The notes beneath the pieces were generated by a model. That model did no database searches. It was not told where the DNA came from and saw only the letters and a program-made list of their open reading frames with translations. A program made the position numbers and the translations under genes. Source: Deinococcus aestuarii (GTDB lineage: Bacteria > Deinococcota > Deinococci > Deinococcales > Deinococcaceae). From it: a stretch of 64,000 nt of DNA. The stretch is from positions 62,001-126,000 of the forward strand of contig NZ_JAHKSN010000004.1 of the NCBI RefSeq assembly GCF_018863415.1. Reading direction: 5' to 3'. Below are positions 15,822 to 26,387 of this stretch, piece after piece. How positions within the stretch are numbered: the first letter of the stretch is position 1; the number at the start of each line of letters is the position of its first letter.

Positions 15822-17120
15822 TCAGTCGCCGCCCAGGAAGACGGGGGCGCCGAGGCCGGTCTCGTTTTCGGAGTAGCCCTGCTCGCTGTGGGCGCTGATA
15901 TCGATCCCGGCGACCTCCTGGCTGGCGGGCACGCGCAGGGGGGTCAGCAGGCCGACGAGCCGGAGCAGGATCAGGGAGCCGAGCCCCGTAAAGACCACGC
16001 TGGCGAGCACGCCGAGGGCCTGGATCAGGAGCTGCTCGCCGACGGGCTTGCCTTGAGCGGTCGTCCAGGCGAGGGCCCCGGTCAGCAGGGCACCGACGAT
16101 TCCGGCGACCCCGTGGCAGGCGAACACGTCGAGCGAGTCGTCGGCGCCCAGTCGCTGTTTGTACTGCACGGCCCAGAAGCTCGCGGTGGCTCCCAGCGCC
16201 CCCACGACGAGGGCGGCCCAGGGGCTCACGAAGGCGCAGGCGGGGGTGATGGCGACGAGGCCGACGACCAGCCCGGTGGCGGCGCCGACGGCGGTGGGTT
16301 TGCCGTTGCGGCGGCTTTCCCAGGCGAGCCAGGTCAGCAGGGCGGCGGCGGGGGCGATCAGGGTGGTGATGAAGGCGAGCCCGGCGGTCTGCCCGGCGCT
16401 CAGGGCACTCCCCGCGTTGAAGCCCATCCAGCCGAACCACAGCAGCCCGGCGCCCAGCAGGACGAAGGGGACGTTGTGCGGCACGTGCGCCGTGCGCGGG
16501 TAGCCGATGCGCGGCCCGAGCACGAACGCCGCGACCAGCGCCGAGACGCCCGCCGCGATGTGGATGACCGTGCCGCCCGCGAAGTCCAGAGCCCCGAGCC
16601 GGAAGAGCCAGCCGTCCGCGCTCCAGACCCAGTGGGCGAGCGGCGCGTAGATCAAGAGGCTCCAGAGTCCGCCGAAGAGGATGAAGGCCCCGAAGCGCAT
16701 CCGCTCGACGACCGCGCCGCTGATCAGCGCGAGCGCGATGATGGCGAACATCGCCTGGAAGGCCGCGAAGACGGAGGTGGGGATGGTGCCGGTCAGGCCG
16801 TCTCGCAGTCCCTCCAGCCCCAGGTTGCCCAGGCCGCCGATCAAGGCGTTGCCGCCCTCCCCGAAGGCGAGGGTATACCCCGCGAGCATCCACAGGACGC
16901 CGACGAGGCCGATGGAGACGACGCTCATCATCATGGTGTTCAACACGCTCTGGGCGCGGGTCAGGCCGCCGTAGAAGAAGGCGAGGCCCGGGGTCATCAG
17001 GAGCACGAGGGCCGCCGAGACGAGCATCCAGGCGGTATCGCCGGAGTTCAGCGTGGGGGTCCCGGCCTGGGCGAGGGCCGCGCCGCCGAGGAGCACGAGC
17101 AGGGGGAGGGTCTTTCGCAT
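15822..17120 (-). CDS. amtB: Ammonium transporter AmtB
   Basis: 432 aa. A signal peptide (MRKTLPLLVLLGGAALAQA) precedes eleven membrane helices, as in Amt proteins. Family motifs are AWMLVSAALVLLMTPGLAFF near the N-terminus and the pore histidine region WFGWMGFNAGSALSAG. A trimeric channel, it moves ammonium into the cell and is plugged by PII. It lies 12 nt downstream of glnK. The start is the ATG at 17118-17120 with AAGGAG eight nt upstream; a GTG two codons earlier is too close to that site. Confidence 0.95.
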   Translation of the reverse strand: MRKTLPLLVLLGGAALAQAGTPTLNSGDTAWMLVSAALVLLMTPGLAFFYGGLTRAQSVLNTMMMSVVSIGLVGVLWMLAGYTLAFGEGGNALIGGLGNLGLEGLRDGLTGTIPTSVFAAFQAMFAIIALALISGAVVERMRFGAFILFGGLWSLLIYAPLAHWVWSADGWLFRLGALDFAGGTVIHIAAGVSALVAAFVLGPRIGYPRTAHVPHNVPFVLLGAGLLWFGWMGFNAGSALSAGQTAGLAFITTLIAPAAALLTWLAWESRRNGKPTAVGAATGLVVGLVAITPACAFVSPWAALVVGALGATASFWAVQYKQRLGADDSLDVFACHGVAGIVGALLTGALAWTTAQGKPVGEQLLIQALGVLASVVFTGLGSLILLRLVGLLTPLRVPASQEVAGIDISAHSEQGYSENETGLGAPVFLGGD

Positions 17121-17132
17121 GGGCACGACTCC

Positions 17133-17513
17133 TTAGACCGGGACGCCCGGCGCGAGCTTCTTCTCGGTGACGGGGGTCAGGGCGGCGTTGTCCTCTTCGC
17201 CAGTGCGGATGCGGACCACGCGCTCCAGGGGCTGCACGAAAATTTTGCCGTCGCCCACCTCGCCCGTGCGCGCGCCCTGGCAGATCGCGCGGATGGCGAC
17301 CTCCACGAAGGGCTCGGACACCGCCATGCGGAACTCCACCTTCTCGCGGAATTCCACCATCACCCGCGTGCCCCGGTAGTGCTCCACGACCTCCTGCTCG
17401 CCGCCGTGTCCCGACACCCGGCTGAGGGTGATGCCGCTGATGCCCGCCTGGAAGAGGGCCTCCTTGACCTGCTGCACCCGCTCCGGGCGCACGACCGCCG
17501 TGATCAGCCGCAT
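17133..17513 (-). CDS. glnK: PII nitrogen-regulatory protein with a divergent T-loop
   Basis: 126 aa. It senses 2-oxoglutarate and ATP/ADP and controls AmtB, encoded next. The B-loop and C-terminal signature are intact (TGEVGDGKIFV, RVVRIRTGEEDNAAL), and Lys58 is kept. The T-loop differs: aligned with E. coli GlnB, Gln39 is Glu, Lys40 is Gln and the uridylylated Tyr51 is Val (YRGTRVMVEF). Uridylylation at position 51 is therefore impossible and 2-oxoglutarate binding may be altered. The start is the ATG after AAGGAG. Confidence 0.9.
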   Translation of the reverse strand: MRLITAVVRPERVQQVKEALFQAGISGITLSRVSGHGGEQEVVEHYRGTRVMVEFREKVEFRMAVSEPFVEVAIRAICQGARTGEVGDGKIFVQPLERVVRIRTGEEDNAALTPVTEKKLAPGVPV

Positions 17514-17566
17514 GGCGTCTCCTTTTTGCCGCTCAATTTGCAGTCTTCGCATCCCTGCATGGCCGC

Positions 17567-17595
17567 AGAGTAGGAGTTGGGGTGCAGGGTGTCAA
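17567..17595 (-). promoter_or_regulatory. Promoter of glnK-amtB
   Basis: On the minus strand -35 TTGACA (17590-17595) and -10 TACTCT (17567-17572) are separated by exactly 17 bp. This is one of the clearest vegetative-type promoters in the window. Confidence 0.8.
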
Positions 17596-17603
17596 TTGAA
17601 GTT

Positions 17604-17617
17604 TGGACAGATGTCCA
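17604..17617. promoter_or_regulatory. Palindrome upstream of the glnK promoter (TGGACAgaTGTCCA)
   Basis: A perfect 6-bp inverted repeat with a 2-bp spacer sits 8 bp upstream of the -35 box, a position typical of an activator site. The half site GTTTGGAC recurs in inverted orientation near 17686-17693. Confidence 0.5.
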
Positions 17618-17697
17618 GATTTGATACGACGCTTTGCATCCCGGGTGGGGAGGAAGTGCCGCGGAGGGCGACGCGTCGGCGGAACGTCCAAACATTC

Positions 17698-17728
17698 GAC
17701 CCCGCCGCGCGGCGAGGCGGGCGGGGTC
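17698..17728 (-). terminator. Hairpin after the M42 peptidase gene
   Basis: GACCCCGCC pairs perfectly with GGCGGGGTC. The following sequence on the minus strand is only weakly T-rich (GAATGTTTGG), so termination efficiency is uncertain. Confidence 0.5.
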
Positions 17729-17744
17729 TGAGGGGGCGGTGGAA

Positions 17745-18797
17745 TCAACCCAGGTAGGCGACGAGCAGGGCGAGGCCCGCGCGCAGGTCGTCCTCGTGAA
17801 CGGCCTCGACGACGGTGTGGATATAGCGGGTGGGCACGCTGAGGGTGATGCTGGGCACGCCCGCGCGCGAGAGCTGGATGGCGGCGCCGTCCGTGCCCCC
17901 CAGCGGCAGCACTTCGAGCTGGTGGGGGATGCCCTCGCGCCCCGCGAGGTCCGCGAACTCGTCCACCAGGCGCCGGGTCGAGATCATGGAGGAGTCGAAG
18001 ACCTTGATGCCGATGCCCTCGCCCAGCCGGGTCACGGCTTCTTCCGTGGGCACGCCGGGGGTGTCCACCGCCAGCGTCACGTCCAGGCCGATGCCCAGCG
18101 TCGGTTCCGCCCCGTAGGCGGCCACGCCCGCGCCGCGCAGCCCCACCTCTTCCTGCACGCTGAAGACGGCCACCACGTCGTGCCGGGGGCGGGTGCCCTG
18201 GAAGGAACGCAGCAGCTCCAGTTGCAGGAAGACGCAGGCGCGGTCGTCCATCGCCTTGCCCACCGTGAGCTTGCCCATCTGCCGGGCCGTCTGGTCGAGC
18301 GTCACCATGTCGCCGACGCGGACCTGGCGCCGCACCTCGTCCGCATCCAGCCCGAGGTCCACGAAGAACTCGGCGATCTCGGGCACCTTCTTGCGGTCCT
18401 CCGGCGAGGAGATGTGGATGGGTTTGCCGCCGGGCGTCAGAATCCCGGGCAGGGCGCCGCCGCGCGTCTGCACCGTCACGTTGCGGGCGAAGAGGTTGCG
18501 GTTGTCGAAGCCGCCGACCGGCTGCACCCGCAGAAAGCCGCGGTCGTCCACGAAGCGCACCAGGAAGCCGATCTCGTCCATGTGGGCGCTGAGCATCACC
18601 CGCTCGCGGCCCTCGGCGGCGTCCTCCCGCCCCCGGCGCAGGGCGATCACGTTGCCCAGCGGGTCCACCCGCACCTCGTCGGTCAGGCCCTCCAGCTCGC
18701 GCAATACGAAGTCGCGCACGGCGTCCTCGTACCCGGGCACGCCGTTCAGGTTCGAGAGCTGACGGAGGACGTCCAGCCGCAGTTCGGTTGTGGTCAT
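17745..18797 (-). CDS. M42 family metallopeptidase (glutamyl/deblocking aminopeptidase type)
   Basis: 350 aa, normal for the family. These co-catalytic two-metal enzymes form large tetrahedral complexes that trim peptides from the N-terminus. The metal ligands and catalytic residues are visible in order: MLSAHMDEIGF, GKAMDDRACV, SVQEEVGLRG, LAVDTPG and PTRYIHTVVE. A TATCCT box lies 7 nt before the ATG with no ribosome-binding site, indicating a likely leaderless mRNA. Older annotations call such genes endoglucanase, which is incorrect for the family. Confidence 0.9.
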   Translation of the reverse strand: MTTTELRLDVLRQLSNLNGVPGYEDAVRDFVLRELEGLTDEVRVDPLGNVIALRRGREDAAEGRERVMLSAHMDEIGFLVRFVDDRGFLRVQPVGGFDNRNLFARNVTVQTRGGALPGILTPGGKPIHISSPEDRKKVPEIAEFFVDLGLDADEVRRQVRVGDMVTLDQTARQMGKLTVGKAMDDRACVFLQLELLRSFQGTRPRHDVVAVFSVQEEVGLRGAGVAAYGAEPTLGIGLDVTLAVDTPGVPTEEAVTRLGEGIGIKVFDSSMISTRRLVDEFADLAGREGIPHQLEVLPLGGTDGAAIQLSRAGVPSITLSVPTRYIHTVVEAVHEDDLRAGLALLVAYLG

Positions 18798-18804
18798 GCG
18801 GGTC

Positions 18805-18810
18805 AGGATA
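18805..18810 (-). promoter_or_regulatory. Leaderless-type -10 box (TATCCT) for the M42 gene
   Basis: Seven nt upstream of the ATG, between pth and the peptidase gene. Confidence 0.5.
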
Positions 18811-18819
18811 CGCCGGGCC

Positions 18820-19437
18820 CTACACGCTGCGTTCCGGTTCGGGGGACGGCTCCGGCTTCGGGCGCAGGTCGGTGCCGTTGAAGCGGCCCTGCGCCTCCAC
18901 CAGCCCGTGCCCGGCCCAGGTTTCCACCGCGTCCGCCCCCAGCCGCACGAGTTGGGCGAGGGTGCCCGCCTCCTCCTCGCGCCACCGGCTCAGCACCCAG
19001 TCCGCCGGGTCCCACCCCGCCGGGGGGCGCGAGATGCCGACCTTCAGGCGCGGGAAGGCGTCGGTGCCCAGGACCCGGATGATGTCGCGCACCCCGTTCT
19101 GCCCGCCGTGCCGTCCGCCCAGCCGGAACTTCAGCAGGCCGAAGGGGCTATCCAAATCGTCCTGCACGACGAGCATCGCGTCCGGCTCCAGCCTGTAAAA
19201 GGAGACGAGCGGCCCCACCGCCTTGCCCGACGTGTTCATAAAGGTCTGCGGCTTGACGAGCAGGACGCGGGCGCCGGGGGCCGGACCGACGCGAACCTCG
19301 GCGACCTCGGCGTCTTTCTCCTTGCGCCATACCGCTCCCCAGCGGCGGGCCACCTCGTCCACGACGAGCCAGCCGACGTTGTGGCGGGTGCGGGCGTAGT
19401 TCGGCCCCGGATTGCCCAGGCCCACGACGAGGCGCAC
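18820..19437 (-). CDS. pth: Peptidyl-tRNA hydrolase
   Basis: 205 aa. It releases peptides from peptidyl-tRNA dropped by the ribosome. Signature segments are [20 protein letters not shown] (catalytic His in RHNVGW), [11 protein letters not shown] and [14 protein letters not shown]. The start is the GTG right before LVVGLGNPG; it overlaps the end of the upstream gene by only a codon or so, implying coupling. The C-terminus has an extra Pro/Glu-rich tail of about 15 residues. Confidence 0.93.
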   Translation of the reverse strand: MRLVVGLGNPGPNYARTRHNVGWLVVDEVARRWGAVWRKEKDAEVAEVRVGPAPGARVLLVKPQTFMNTSGKAVGPLVSFYRLEPDAMLVVQDDLDSPFGLLKFRLGGRHGGQNGVRDIIRVLGTDAFPRLKVGISRPPAGWDPADWVLSRWREEEAGTLAQLVRLGADAVETWAGHGLVEAQGRFNGTDLRPKPEPSPEPERSV

Positions 19438-19438
19438 C

Positions 19439-19861
19439 TCAGGCCTCCAGGCTGCTGAGGGCCTCGCGCCAGCGGGCCTCGGTCTCGCGGACGCGGGCCT
19501 CCCCACGGGCGCGGGCGTACCCGGCGCGGAAGTCGGCGAAGCGGGTGTCGGCCTCGGCGAACAGGAGCCCAAGGGCCTGGCGCACGTCCTGCACGTTGCG
19601 CTCGGTGAGGGTGGTGTCCTTGGCGTCCAACACCTCGTCAAGGGTCGCCATCAGGCCGGAGAGGGGCCGCAGCCACTGGAAGGAGGGGTCGTTCATCACG
19701 AGCGAGTAGAGGGCGAAGGGGCCCTTCACCGGCCCATGCAGGAACTCGTACTCCCCCTTGGCGAAGTCGAGGAGCGCCGAGTGGAAGTGCCGCAAGCCCT
19801 GCGCCAGGGCGGTGAGCCGTGAGCGCACGCGAGTGTCCGAAGAAGGCCCTGAACCCGTCAT
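19439..19861 (-). CDS. Hypothetical helical protein upstream of pth
   Basis: 140 aa, predicted all-helical and charged ([39 protein letters not shown]). No recognisable family. Its stop is immediately before the pth start, so the two are co-transcribed and probably coupled. A TACCCT box lies 6 nt before the ATG. Confidence 0.65.
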   Translation of the reverse strand: MTGSGPSSDTRVRSRLTALAQGLRHFHSALLDFAKGEYEFLHGPVKGPFALYSLVMNDPSFQWLRPLSGLMATLDEVLDAKDTTLTERNVQDVRQALGLLFAEADTRFADFRAGYARARGEARVRETEARWREALSSLEA

Positions 19862-19867
19862 GACGGC

Positions 19868-19873
19868 AGGGTA
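19868..19873 (-). promoter_or_regulatory. Leaderless-type -10 box (TACCCT)
   Basis: Six nt before the ATG at 19861 on the minus strand. Confidence 0.5.
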
Positions 19874-19928
19874 GCAAGGGCGGCGGGGTCCACCCTGTTT
19901 TGCTCTCGCACTTCCGGCCCGAAGAAGG

Positions 19929-20426
19929 CTACCAGCCCAGCGTTCCCGGCTCCCCCTTGAACGGCCCCACCACGTTGGGCGTGATCCACCCGCCGTAGAA
20001 GCCGCCCGGCTGCGGCGTCACGCGCTCGCCGTCCACCCGGCACTCGTCCACCCGCCCCGCGTAGACGGCCACGTACCCGGCCATCGGCGCGAAGGCGGGA
20101 GTGGGCCGCCCGTAACTCCACGCCGCGCCTTCCGCCGTCTTCCCTCCCGCCCGCAGAGTCCAGTATGTCGCCTCCCCCTTCCACTCGCAGACGCTGCCGC
20201 CGCCCGCCGGGGTCAGCACGCCGGGGAGGAAGGCCCCGGGCGGCAGGTAATAGGTCGGTGGGTGGCTCGTCTCCAGCACCCGGTAGCCATCGGTCGTGTC
20301 GGCAACCTTCACCCCGCCGAGCCAGAGTTCGAGCCGGGCGGGCGTGCGCTCCAGCCGGGGCGGGCGCGGGTAGTCCCAGACGCTTTCCTGGCCGGGACCG
20401 GGGGGAATGGGGTGGGGGCGCAGCAT
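19929..20426 (-). CDS. DUF427 domain protein
   Basis: 165 aa. PGPGQESVWDYPRPP at the start, SHPPTYYLPPGAF and CEWKGEATYW in the middle are the hallmarks of DUF427, a small beta-rich fold of unknown function. I use the ATG giving MLRPHPIPPGPGQ; an in-frame codon 16 residues upstream would add an unconserved Ser/Pro-rich leader. It abuts the AT-rich insert on its 5' side. Confidence 0.8.
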   Translation of the reverse strand: MLRPHPIPPGPGQESVWDYPRPPRLERTPARLELWLGGVKVADTTDGYRVLETSHPPTYYLPPGAFLPGVLTPAGGGSVCEWKGEATYWTLRAGGKTAEGAAWSYGRPTPAFAPMAGYVAVYAGRVDECRVDGERVTPQPGGFYGGWITPNVVGPFKGEPGTLGW

Positions 20427-20472
20427 AGGGACAGTGTGGGGGGGGGAGGGGAGGCGTGCCGTCAGCGTTCCC

Positions 20473-20493
20473 ATTCATAAAGATATTATGAAT
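20473..20493. promoter_or_regulatory. Perfect AT-rich inverted repeat at the edge of the AT-rich insert
   Basis: ATTCATAA and TTATGAAT flank a 5-base spacer. It lies at the switch from GC-rich to AT-rich DNA and 99 bases upstream of the orphan gene. It may be an operator or a trace of the insertion. Confidence 0.5.
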
Positions 20494-20591
20494 ACTATGC
20501 GACCTTTTGTGAGAGCTATTTGGGGTAATGTTTTCTTACCGAATTGAATCTCAAAGTATTACAACCTCCGCCTTCAATCTAGGAGTGACGT

Positions 20592-21617
20592 ATGCTCGTG
20601 AAATATCGATTTTATTCTGACGCCGATGCCCTCTTTGGAACAGTGTACATTTTTAAGGATGAGGATGAAGCTACGTTGTTTTTGAAAGCATTGGAATTCT
20701 GCTTACCCGGGATACATTCAGTAAGAAGTTACGTTTCTTGTGCAACACCCTTTTCTATAGAACATGCTCAAGAATGGCTACGATCTTCGCAAAGGGAGAG
20801 GATGGAGCTCAAAGATAGCGGAGACAACAGGCGCTACCCCATTGCTCCTCAGAAAAAGCAGCCCAAGAAAGAGGGTCGAGATAAAACACTACGAAGAGAT
20901 GACTCCAGTTCTGGAGCTTGGTGTGGACAAGTTTTTATACATGACAGACTGCTCGGCGGGCGACCAATTCGTTTTATTAACGAGCAGCAATGCCAGTATC
21001 TATTGGAAGTTTTATTGATAGGTTTTGAACGGAGGTTCATCAAAATTCGTACTCTAGATGGTGCGACATGGGGTCAAGCAATCCCTTATAGTCCGAAAAA
21101 GTTGTGGGCTTGGCTTGATGAACAAACCTATTTTCCAGTCAGCGGGGGAGTGTTACTAGAATTATACAAGTTAGCTTCATTACAAGCAGCTTCACACGTC
21201 AAATCGGAGCAGGTTGCCTATCGTATATCGGTGGGAGGCAGATTGATCTGCAATATACCTTTGATATTTGAACGTCGTGAGACCTACGTCGCCACACTAG
21301 CTCTTATAAAAAAGTCTACTTCGTCACTAGTTTTATGCGAGCGTGTTGCGGTGAAGACTGGAAAAATTCTTACCCGTGAGATGCTTTACTGCGCCTTAAA
21401 AGCGATCCCTGACGTTGATTTCAAGTACATTGGAGAGCAATTAGGTATCCCGTCCGCATTACAACCGTCCTCCCCAAACAAAATTACACCACAGTTGAAA
21501 AACGAGGAATCAAAAACGCCCATACCAAGCTGTGTTGGTCCAGGGGCTCATCCTCGCCCTTGGGAGTGGGCTCGGGACGATGGCGTAACATGCTTCAATC
21601 CATTTGATTACAAGTAA
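20592..21617 (+). CDS. AT-rich orphan gene, protein with three internal repeats
   Basis: 341 aa; no family recognised. Base and codon use are clearly AT-rich compared with both flanks, which suggests recent transfer. Three segments follow one pattern: a Tyr/Val-rich strand, a G-R-l-x-x-x-P-I-x-F type motif, a helix, then a second strand and a WL or AL helix (about residues 4-63, 112-175 and 209-270; for example GGRPIRF and GGRLICNIPLIF). A basic linker (about 86-102) separates repeats one and two. The C-terminus ends in WEWARDDGVTCFNPFDYK. TAGGAGTG precedes the ATG. There is no signal peptide or membrane segment, so it is probably cytosolic. A defence or immunity role is possible but unsupported. 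Confidence 0.7.
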   Translation: MLVKYRFYSDADALFGTVYIFKDEDEATLFLKALEFCLPGIHSVRSYVSCATPFSIEHAQEWLRSSQRERMELKDSGDNRRYPIAPQKKQPKKEGRDKTLRRDDSSSGAWCGQVFIHDRLLGGRPIRFINEQQCQYLLEVLLIGFERRFIKIRTLDGATWGQAIPYSPKKLWAWLDEQTYFPVSGGVLLELYKLASLQAASHVKSEQVAYRISVGGRLICNIPLIFERRETYVATLALIKKSTSSLVLCERVAVKTGKILTREMLYCALKAIPDVDFKYIGEQLGIPSALQPSSPNKITPQLKNEESKTPIPSCVGPGAHPRPWEWARDDGVTCFNPFDYK

Positions 21618-21686
21618 ATATAGATGGGAGACGTACAAAACTTTCTTAGCCCTTAAAAGATATGGTAGAAGGCTTGACGTGAAGAA

Positions 21687-21800
21687 TTAGGCTGCTGCCT
21701 GCTCCTTCCTCCTCCGCCTCGTCCTCGGCGTCCTCAAGGTCTTCTCGCTCTCCAGCATCCGCTTCAGGGCGGCCCCGGTGCGGCCCGCCTTCGGTTTCGC
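21687..21800 (-). pseudogene. Second copy of the topoisomerase IB 3' end
   Basis: Positions 21697-21774 match 22296-22373 (the 3' end of the topoisomerase IB gene) with only three mismatches in 78 bases, including a 37-base exact run. The reading frame is kept: [18 protein letters not shown] then [17 protein letters not shown] and a TAA stop. Compared with the intact gene it lacks ten codons in frame. There is no upstream remainder of the gene. It lies between the DoxX-like gene and the AT-rich orphan gene. Confidence 0.85.
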
Positions 21801-21857
21801 AACCTCGCAGGTCCCGACCTCCTCACCAGGGGAGGAGCAACAGCAGGCGGTGGTACC

Positions 21858-22282
21858 CTACCTGCCCTGATCCTGACGCCGCCCCGGCCACGCCCCGGTG
21901 GACCACAGCGCCCACACCACCAGCAGCGGCTGGAAGAAGAGGCGGGTCAGCCGCGCCCCATCGGAGTTCAGCCCGAAGGCGTCGGTGCGCGTGAGGTACT
22001 GCGAGACGTTGCCGGGAAAGACGGCGACGAAAAAGGCGGCCACCACCCAGCCCACGGCCACCCGCTGGCGCGGCAGGGCGAGCAGGGACGTGCCCAGCAC
22101 GATCTCCACGACGCCGGAGGCCAGCACCACGAAGTCAGGGTCCAGCGGCAGCCACGTCGGCACCTGGGCCCGAAACTCCTGCCGAAGGGTCGTCAGGTGC
22201 CCCACGCCCGCCAGGATCAGCCCCCCACCCAGCAGGAGGCGGGCCAGCGTGCGGGCCCAGGAGGTCGGGGGCCGGGCGCTTC

Positions 22283-22286
<4 letters not shown>
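21858..22286 (-). CDS. DoxX-like small membrane protein
   Basis: 142 aa with four hydrophobic segments ([67 protein letters not shown]), the layout of the DoxX/DoxD family. Members are often linked to redox or quinone functions, but no specific role can be given. The TTG start overlaps the topoisomerase stop (TTGA), so it is the last gene of that operon. A copy of the topoisomerase 3' end follows its stop codon. Confidence 0.75.
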
Positions 22287-23343
<1,057 letters not shown>

Positions 23344-23344
<1 letters not shown>

Positions 23345-23583
23345 TACTCGGCCTCCGCTTCAAGGCCGTGATAAAGAGTCACGTATCCTTCTGCCCAATG
23401 GTCATTGCCCAGCTCGTAAGCATCTATGAAGCCCTCCAGGCGATCCCGAAAGCCTGGCTGGAGGGAAAGTCTTCCCACGGCGGCTTCTGCTGAGGCGTGA
23501 TCAGGGTAAACACCAATCATCTTGACGTCTTCACTACCATCTTCATGCTCGTTTACATGCTGCACGACGAAAACTTCCGTCAT
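23344..23583 (-). CDS. Small DUF7336-like protein
   Basis: 79 aa. [20 protein letters not shown], then [13 protein letters not shown] and the [12 protein letters not shown] end resemble the short DUF7336 proteins found beside many unrelated genes; function unknown. The ATG overlaps the ung stop (ATGA) and the stop overlaps the topoisomerase start, so all are translationally linked. Confidence 0.65.
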
Positions 23584-24314
23584 TCCTCCGCCTTCTCCGG
23601 GAGTTGCCAGTCAATCGGCGTTTCCCCCGCCTCCTCCAGCGCGGCGTTTACCTTGGAAAAGGGCTTGGTGCCCAGGAACTTCGCCACGCTCAGGGGGCTG
23701 GGGTGCGCCGACTCGATGATGACATGCTGCTTGCCCGTGATGAGCTTCGCCTTCTTGCGGGCGTAGGCACCCCACAGGACGAAGACCACCCGCTGCGGCT
23801 TGGCGTTCACGGCGCGGATCACGGCGTCGGTGAAACTTTCCCACCCCTTCCCCGCGTGGCTGTTGGGCTCAGCCTGCCGCACGGTGAGGACGGCGTTGAG
23901 GAGCAACACGCCCTGGCGCGCCCACGGCACGAGGTAACCGTGCTTGGGTGGCTTGAAGCCCACATCGTCGCGCAGCTCCTTGTAGATGTTCTGGAGGCTG
24001 GGCGGCGGGCGCACCCCGGGCCGCACGCTGAAGCTCAGGCCGTGCGCCTGCCCCGCCCCGTGGTAGGGGTCCTGGCCGAGGATGAGGACCTTGACCCCGT
24101 CGTAGGGCGTGTAGGCGAGCGCGTTGAACACGTCCCCTTCCGCCGGGTAGACGGGCCCCGCCTCACGCTCACGGGCCACGAAGGCGAGGAGGTCACGGAA
24201 GAAGGGCTTGGCGGTCTCTCCGGCAAGCACCTCGTCCCAGCCGCCGGGGAGGTAGATGGTGGGGGCGGCGTCCGGCTGTGGCGGCGGGTCGAACAGGCTG
24301 GGCTGGTCGGTCAT
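23580..24314 (-). CDS. ung: Uracil-DNA glycosylase (family 1)
   Basis: 244 aa. It excises uracil from DNA in base-excision repair. The catalytic water-activating motif GQDPYHGAGQAHGL contains Asp82; NAVLTVRQAEPNSHAGKGWE and the DNA-intercalating HPSPLS loop are intact. The start ATG follows GGAGAGG and begins MTDQPSLFDPPP. First gene of the ung-DUF7336-topoisomerase IB-DoxX operon. Confidence 0.96.
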   Translation of the reverse strand: MTDQPSLFDPPPQPDAAPTIYLPGGWDEVLAGETAKPFFRDLLAFVAREREAGPVYPAEGDVFNALAYTPYDGVKVLILGQDPYHGAGQAHGLSFSVRPGVRPPPSLQNIYKELRDDVGFKPPKHGYLVPWARQGVLLLNAVLTVRQAEPNSHAGKGWESFTDAVIRAVNAKPQRVVFVLWGAYARKKAKLITGKQHVIIESAHPSPLSVAKFLGTKPFSKVNAALEEAGETPIDWQLPEKAEE

Positions 24315-24419
24315 GGGGTCCTCTCCTTCGGGCGGCTGGGCGCTCCACTCACCCCGCAAGTCTCCCCTACCTGCCGGGCGCGGACGGTACGAACCTGCCC
24401 GTCTTCAAGAAAAGGTGAA

Positions 24420-24448
24420 GCGGGCCACCCGGGAGGCAGGCGGCCCGC
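24420..24448 (-). terminator. Terminator of the secreted-protein gene
   Basis: On the minus strand GCGGGCC/GGCCCGC is followed by TTCACCTTTTCTT. Confidence 0.6.
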
Positions 24449-24463
24449 GTCGTGCTGTAAGAC

Positions 24464-24988
24464 CTACTTCACCCGCACCCGAAAGGCGAACTTCAGGGTC
24501 TCGCCCCGCCGCAACTCGCCCACCGTCCAGCGGACGTGGGTGTAGGTGGAGACCAGAGCCACCGCCTCGCGCGTGACGGTCTGGCCGTTCTCGCTGATCG
24601 TCACGGCCCGCCTGGGGGCGGCGCTGAAGGTCCGGCCGCCGTCGATGCTGTACTCCACCCGCCAGCGGTTCGTGTTCGCGGTGACCTCACCCATGAACTC
24701 GGTGCCGCGCGGCACGGGCACGCCCACGAAGACGCGCCGCACACGCTCGCCGCCGACATTGCTCACGCTGACCTGCTCGCGCAGCAGGTCGCCCGGCACG
24801 ACCGTCTTCACGTTCGGCACCATCTGTTCGACCGCCTGCCCGCCCTGCTGGACCCGCCGCACGAGGTCCTGGGTGAGCGTGAACTGGACGCGGGGCCGGG
24901 CCGTGGGCGCCGGGCTCGTCTCCGCCCGGGCAGCGGGGGCCGGAAGCAGACAGGCGAGCGCGAGGACAAGTGGGGCGGCGTGCTTCAA
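24464..24988 (-). CDS. Secreted DUF11-like beta-domain protein
   Basis: 174 aa. A signal peptide (MKHAAPLVLALACLLPAPA, cleavage after ARA) is followed by one beta-sandwich-like domain with V.PGDLLREQVSVSNVGGE and VPRGTEFMGEVTA, the pattern of bacterial surface repeats that flank larger envelope proteins. A single copy suggests a small periplasmic or surface factor. The start is a TTG with GGAGG upstream. Confidence 0.65.
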   Translation of the reverse strand: MKHAAPLVLALACLLPAPAARAETSPAPTARPRVQFTLTQDLVRRVQQGGQAVEQMVPNVKTVVPGDLLREQVSVSNVGGERVRRVFVGVPVPRGTEFMGEVTANTNRWRVEYSIDGGRTFSAAPRRAVTISENGQTVTREAVALVSTYTHVRWTVGELRRGETLKFAFRVRVK

Positions 24989-25075
24989 AGAACAACCTCC
25001 GGGAAAAAGACCCGACGACCCGAAGAGGATTCCAAGTCGTCGGTCACACGTCAGCGACGTGAAGCACTCGGCACG

Positions 25076-26260
<1,185 letters not shown>

Positions 26261-26304
26261 AGGGGGCCTCCATACCGGCTCACGGGCCGGGTTTCATGGT
26301 GGGT

Positions 26305-26334
26305 GGTCTGTCAGCCGTCAGCTTTCAGTGGCAG
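26305..26334. repeat. Short CAGC/TCAG word tract upstream of carA
   Basis: GGTCTGTCAGCCGTCAGC then TTTCAGTGGCAG. The same words occur at 30443-30456 and 57432-57466, in each case directly beside a gene end. Confidence 0.5.
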
Positions 26335-26387
26335 AGGGTAGCAGGGCGGGTGTGGACCGAATGTCAGTCCTGCCGGAACACCTCTGC

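Noticed and set aside
20473..21857. Insertion sequence or prophage around the AT-rich orphan gene
   Set aside because: No transposase, integrase, terminal inverted repeats or clear target-site duplication is visible.
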